Assembly: GCA_959026725.1 (NCBI GenBank) | Contig: CAUFMG010000015.1 | Coordinates: 13,575-77,574, forward strand | DNA length: 64,000 nucleotides | From: an uncultured Collinsella sp. | GTDB taxonomy: Bacteria; Actinomycetota; Coriobacteriia; Coriobacteriales; Coriobacteriaceae | Direction: 5' to 3' | Part shown: positions 60,537 through 64,000 of the stretch, in pieces | How positions within the stretch are numbered: the first letter of the stretch is position 1 | Layout: each line of letters begins with the position of its first letter | The notes under the pieces: model-generated | Database searches by the model: none | Told to the model about the DNA's origin: nothing | What the model saw: only the letters and a program-made list of their open reading frames with translations | Made by a program: the position numbers and the translations under genes

Positions 60537-61682
60537 CTACACGTAGACCTTGTCGAGACGCATGCCAAAGCCGCAGGCGACCTCGTAGTTAATCGTTCCG
60601 CGCAGTCGGGCCATCTCGTCCATAGTGATCTCGGCATCGCCATCGCGGCCGACAATGATCATCTCGTCACCATACTCGGCCTCGGGAATCTCGTGTGCCG
60701 GGTTGGACTGAATGGCGACCATAAACTGGTCCATGCAGATATTGCCAACCTGATGCACACGCTCGCCGCGATACAGCACATCCATACGATTGGAAAGCGT
60801 ACGCGATAGGCCATCGGCATAACCGATCGGCAGCGTGCAGATCTGAACGCGCGTACGCGGTACGCGGTAGGTAAAACCGTAGCCCACGCCCTCACCCATC
60901 GCAGGGTGTGCCACGCGCGTCACACGCGCATGGACGCTCATAACGGGATCAAGCTGCATCACGCGGCCACTCAGCTCGCACGGCTGCATGCCATACAAGC
61001 CAACGCCGGCGCGGATCATATCAAAATGCATCGAGGGGTCGAGCATCGAGGACGGCGTGTTGGCGCAGTGCACGATACCGCACTCAAAACCCGCATCCTT
61101 AATGGCCTGAACGGCCTCGGTAAAGCGCTGACACTGCAGCTTGTAGTCCCAGCCCGAAGGTTCATCGGCCGTGGCGAAGTGCGTAAATACGCCGTCGCAC
61201 TGAATACCGCGATGGAAATTTATACCGCGGACAAAGTCGAGCACCTGCGTGTAGTGAACGCCGATACGATTCATGCCCGTCTCGATGGCGAGATGATACT
61301 TGCCCACTTTGCCCGCCGCGACGGCACATTCGCCATACGCAAGAGCAAAGTCAGACGTATAGACCGAAGGCATGATATCAAACTCGAGCAACGTCGGAAT
61401 GGCCTCGATAGGCGGCTCGCTTAGGATGAGGATGGGTTTCGTAATCCCGCCCTGTCGGAGCTCAACGCCCTCGTTAACCGTCGCCACGGCAAACATGTCG
61501 GCACCGGCCGAATACATGATCTTGGCGCACTCAACAGCTCCATGGCCATAAGCATCGGCCTTGACCACGCAGCACAGGCGCTGACGTGGATTCAGCAAGT
61601 TCTTATAGGCCCTCGTGTTGCGACGGATCGCCCCGCGGTCGATCTCGACCCAGGACCAGCGCGTCAAATCGGCTTTATTCAT
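60537..61682 (-). CDS. alr: Alanine racemase
   Basis: A PLP enzyme making D-alanine for peptidoglycan. It is 381 residues. The Schiff-base lysine is in CVVKADAYGHGAVE, the MNRIGV block follows, and the second catalytic residue (Tyr) is in GVGYGFTYR. RAGVGLYGMQP and GNICMDQFMV are conserved. It starts 2 bp after the nnrDE stop. Confidence 0.96.
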   Translation of the reverse strand: MNKADLTRWSWVEIDRGAIRRNTRAYKNLLNPRQRLCCVVKADAYGHGAVECAKIMYSAGADMFAVATVNEGVELRQGGITKPILILSEPPIEAIPTLLEFDIMPSVYTSDFALAYGECAVAAGKVGKYHLAIETGMNRIGVHYTQVLDFVRGINFHRGIQCDGVFTHFATADEPSGWDYKLQCQRFTEAVQAIKDAGFECGIVHCANTPSSMLDPSMHFDMIRAGVGLYGMQPCELSGRVMQLDPVMSVHARVTRVAHPAMGEGVGYGFTYRVPRTRVQICTLPIGYADGLSRTLSNRMDVLYRGERVHQVGNICMDQFMVAIQSNPAHEIPEAEYGDEMIIVGRDGDAEITMDEMARLRGTINYEVACGFGMRLDKVYV

Positions 61683-61684
61683 GA

Positions 61685-63301
61685 TTAGTCATCCGACCCT
61701 TCGTCCATGATTCCCAGATCTTCGAGCGCATCCTTTGCCGCCAGTTCCATGGCCGGACCGATCAAGTCGATAAGATCGGTCGCGATGACGCTCTTCTCAC
61801 CATACTCCGTCGCCGCGGCAAAACCGGCGTAGCTGTGAAGTGCGACGGCGTACGAATACAGCAACTCCCAACGATCCATCTCGTCGCGCATGGTGGCAAG
61901 CGTGCCGGCCAAAATACCCGCGAGGACATCACCCGAACCGGCAGTTGCCAGAGAAGCCGGACCCGAGAGCGGCAGCAGCACACGCTCAACGCCACAGATA
62001 GCCGTCGTCGGCCCCTTGGCAATGACCACCAGATTGTCAGAGCCTGCAGCCCAGACAACCTTCTGCGCGGCTGCAATCGCAGTACCAAGGTCGTTTACCT
62101 CGTCACCGGCAACCAGACGCGAAAGTTCACGATAGTGCGGCGTCATAACCAACGGCTGCTCGCGACGATACATCTCGGGATTACTATCAATACCGTCAAT
62201 GGCAATCCTAGCAAGGCAGTTGAGTGCATCGGCGTCCAAGATAAGCGGCACATCAAGCTCGAGCAAGCCCGAAACCACCTGCATAGCGCCGGCAGATGTC
62301 GTCATACCGGGACCGCACAGTACACAGCTGTACTTCTTTGCAATCTCGCACACAGTCATGCGCGCAGCGGCGCCAAAGGAGCCGCGGGAATCAGACGGAA
62401 TAGCAAAGACGGGAATCGAAGGAAGTGCCATGCGAATAAGATTGGCGCAGGCGTCAGGAGCCGCGACTGCCACGTAACCAGCACCCGCGCGAGCTGCAGA
62501 CTTGGCCGCCATAATGGCAGCACCAGGATATTGCGCAGATCCGGCGACAATAAGCACAGAGCCACGGGAATACTTATCGATATTCGTAGGTAGTGGGGCA
62601 AAGTAATCAACTAAGTCACCGGGCTCGACAATCTCGGCGGCGTGGTCGACATCATCGATGACCTCGTCAAGACGGTCGTAAAGATTGCCGCAGATCAAAT
62701 CGCCAGCATACTCAGGACCATCAGCGCTATACAGACCAATCTTGGGCGCAATCATCGTCACCGTATGCTCGGCACGAATGCAGTCGTCATCAACAACGCC
62801 CGTCTCGGCATTCAGGCCCGAGGGAACATCAATGGATACGACACAATCGGCGCATTCATTGACCGTAGGAATCCAGATGGAGAACGGCGCACGCAGATTT
62901 CCGTGGAAACCGGTACCAAAAATGGCATCGACAACAACATCGGCCTTATCGATCAAAACCTCGAGTTCGTCACGCGAGGGGCCGACGCAAACGTGCACAT
63001 CGCGGCCGGCAGTACGACGAGCAACATGACGTGCCAGAGCAGCAGGAATCTCATCCGGCTCAACCGGAGAAACGATATCCACGTCCACACCCTTATGGCT
63101 CAGGATATCGGCGGCAACCCAACCGTCGCCGCCATTATTACCAAAACCGACCAGAACGAGAACCCGATCGGGATTGAGCTTCAAGACCTCGTTGGCGGCA
63201 AACTCACCCGCTAGCTCCATAAGCTCGGCCTTCGAAGTCCCTTCGCGTTCGATGATATCCTCGAGACGAACGACTTCTTCGGTACTCAAAACCGGTTTCA
63301 T
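61685..63301 (-). CDS. nnrDE: Bifunctional NAD(P)HX epimerase/dehydratase
   Basis: Repairs damaged NADHX and NADPHX. The N-terminal half (about 1-215) is the YjeF epimerase (VLVGFGNNGGDGWVAA, DAIFGTGFHG, SIDVPSGLNAETG). The C-terminal half (about 230-520) is the ADP-dependent dehydratase (GSVLIVAGSAQYPGAA, LDADALNCLA, TPHYRELSRL, LATAGSGDVLAGILAG). 538 residues, the normal fused form. It starts directly at the acpS stop. Confidence 0.95.
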   Translation of the reverse strand: MKPVLSTEEVVRLEDIIEREGTSKAELMELAGEFAANEVLKLNPDRVLVLVGFGNNGGDGWVAADILSHKGVDVDIVSPVEPDEIPAALARHVARRTAGRDVHVCVGPSRDELEVLIDKADVVVDAIFGTGFHGNLRAPFSIWIPTVNECADCVVSIDVPSGLNAETGVVDDDCIRAEHTVTMIAPKIGLYSADGPEYAGDLICGNLYDRLDEVIDDVDHAAEIVEPGDLVDYFAPLPTNIDKYSRGSVLIVAGSAQYPGAAIMAAKSAARAGAGYVAVAAPDACANLIRMALPSIPVFAIPSDSRGSFGAAARMTVCEIAKKYSCVLCGPGMTTSAGAMQVVSGLLELDVPLILDADALNCLARIAIDGIDSNPEMYRREQPLVMTPHYRELSRLVAGDEVNDLGTAIAAAQKVVWAAGSDNLVVIAKGPTTAICGVERVLLPLSGPASLATAGSGDVLAGILAGTLATMRDEMDRWELLYSYAVALHSYAGFAAATEYGEKSVIATDLIDLIGPAMELAAKDALEDLGIMDEGSDD

Positions 63302-63841
63302 CTATGCTCCTAGCGTATCTTGCGAAGCATCGCCCAGGTGCTCCGTCAATGCTGAATTCTGCAGCTGCTCAAGCTCATCTAAAACAGAGCGAGCCTCTTT
63401 AAATGTCTGCGCTACGCGTTTCTTGGTGCTCACCTTTTCCTCTTTTGGCTTAGGCCGAGCATCTTCGGTAATCGCGATGGCATTCGCAACGGCCAAGTCT
63501 CCTGTAAGCGTAATGGAAAGAGCGACTTCAACAACACCCAGTTCTTGAGCGATCTCGAGAGCACGGCCCGAAAGCAGCGCCTTCGGTTTGCCGAGTTTAT
63601 CACGCGTAACCGAAACATCCTTGCGACCCACGCCTTGACTAAAACCCGTGCCGAGAGCTTTAAGTACCGCCTCGCGCGAAGCAAAGCGGCTCGCATAGTG
63701 AGCAGCGGGACGCGATGATGCATCGCAATACGCACGCTCTTCTTCGGTAAACACACGCCGAGCAAACGACGGCGTCTTTTCAAGAATTGATTTCATGCGG
63801 GAAATCTCGACGATATCAACGCCGATACCAGCTTCAGCCAT
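63302..63841 (-). CDS. acpS: Holo-[acyl-carrier-protein] synthase with a C-terminal extension
   Basis: AcpS transfers phosphopantetheine to ACP. GIGVDIVEISRM (metal Asp) and FASREAVLKALGTG (metal Glu) are in the usual places. The core is about 120 residues; here a charged, helical tail of about 55 residues (KPKEEKVSTKKRVAQTFKEA onward) is added, of unknown use. ATG 63841 has GGAGG 5 bp upstream. First gene of the six-gene operon. Confidence 0.93.
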   Translation of the reverse strand: MAEAGIGVDIVEISRMKSILEKTPSFARRVFTEEERAYCDASSRPAAHYASRFASREAVLKALGTGFSQGVGRKDVSVTRDKLGKPKALLSGRALEIAQELGVVEVALSITLTGDLAVANAIAITEDARPKPKEEKVSTKKRVAQTFKEARSVLDELEQLQNSALTEHLGDASQDTLGA

Positions 63842-63870
63842 GTTCACCTCCATATCGCACAGACTAAGTT

Positions 63871-63900
63871 ATTGTAGCCCGTTCGCAGAAGATGCGACAA
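63871..63900 (-). promoter_or_regulatory. Promoter of the acpS-tsaD operon
   Basis: On the minus strand -35 TTGTCG (63895-63900) and -10 TACAAT (63871-63876), with an 18-bp spacer, 30 bp before the acpS start. Confidence 0.65.
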
Positions 63901-63952
63901 ACGAGGGTTATAAAACACAGCTACTATGTGAGACAAAAGCCCGTAAAATCAG

Positions 63953-63975
63953 AACCACCCCTAAAAAGGGTGGTT
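63953..63975 (-). terminator. Hairpin near the right edge
   Basis: AACCACCC pairs with GGGTGGTT around a 7-nt loop. On the minus strand TGATTTTA follows weakly, so it may end a gene lying to the right of the window. Confidence 0.45.
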
Positions 63976-64000
63976 TGCTCTTAGGGTATAACCCACGGGC

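Overview
The window looks like a chromosomal segment of a high-GC, Gram-positive gut anaerobe of the class Coriobacteriia, most probably Collinsella. I infer this from the codon use, the fused housekeeping genes, the phosphoketolase and the dense sugar-uptake genes. No database search was possible. I read about 51 protein genes, one of them cut by the left edge, and one tRNA gene.

Layout. 1-3.1 kb: mazG (partial), a yfcE-type phosphodiesterase, a stand-alone larC2, and a PHP-type histidinol-phosphatase. 3.1-11.3 kb: a complete histidine pathway on the minus strand (hisZG fusion, hisD, hisC, hisB, hisH, hisA, hisF, hisI, hisE). With the convergent PHP phosphatase, every step from PRPP and ATP to histidine is covered. 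11.5-26.9 kb: an island for Amadori compounds (fructoselysine/glucoselysine type). It has two mannose-family PTS clusters, an orphan EIIC/EIID pair, two near-identical FrlB-like deglycases, a second SIS deglycase, an FrlC-like epimerase, MFS and EamA transporters, and two GntR/HutC regulators. 27-33 kb: an AEC transporter bracketed by paired palindromes, then phosphoketolase and a LacI regulator. 33-41 kb: murB, a secreted cell-wall hydrolase, galE, malQ and glgP. 41-49.3 kb: a maltodextrin-type ABC importer, its GntR regulator, and a PTS EIICB fused to a HAD phosphatase. 49.3-57 kb: a prenyl synthase, a CwlM-like protein, tRNA-Gln, a JetD-like Toprim protein, and cstA with a long structured leader. 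57-63.8 kb: a six-gene operon acpS-nnrDE-alr-udg-tsaE-tsaB/rimI/tsaD.

How the genes work together. Two sugar regulons can be read from operators. TGGTATYAAA direct repeats 33-35 bp apart flank all three promoters of the Amadori island. The 12-bp site TTGTTTAAACAA and close variants sit at malQ, the ABC importer and the PTS-HAD gene. The second set suggests one GntR repressor joining maltose or maltodextrin uptake by two routes to MalQ and glycogen phosphorylase. In this model the fused HAD domain would remove the phosphate added during PTS uptake.

The least explained content is intergenic. At least three families of long palindromes have stems that differ completely between copies yet stay perfectly or nearly self-complementary, while the unpaired joints are conserved. 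That pattern points to structured RNA or structured single-stranded DNA elements rather than ordinary terminators.
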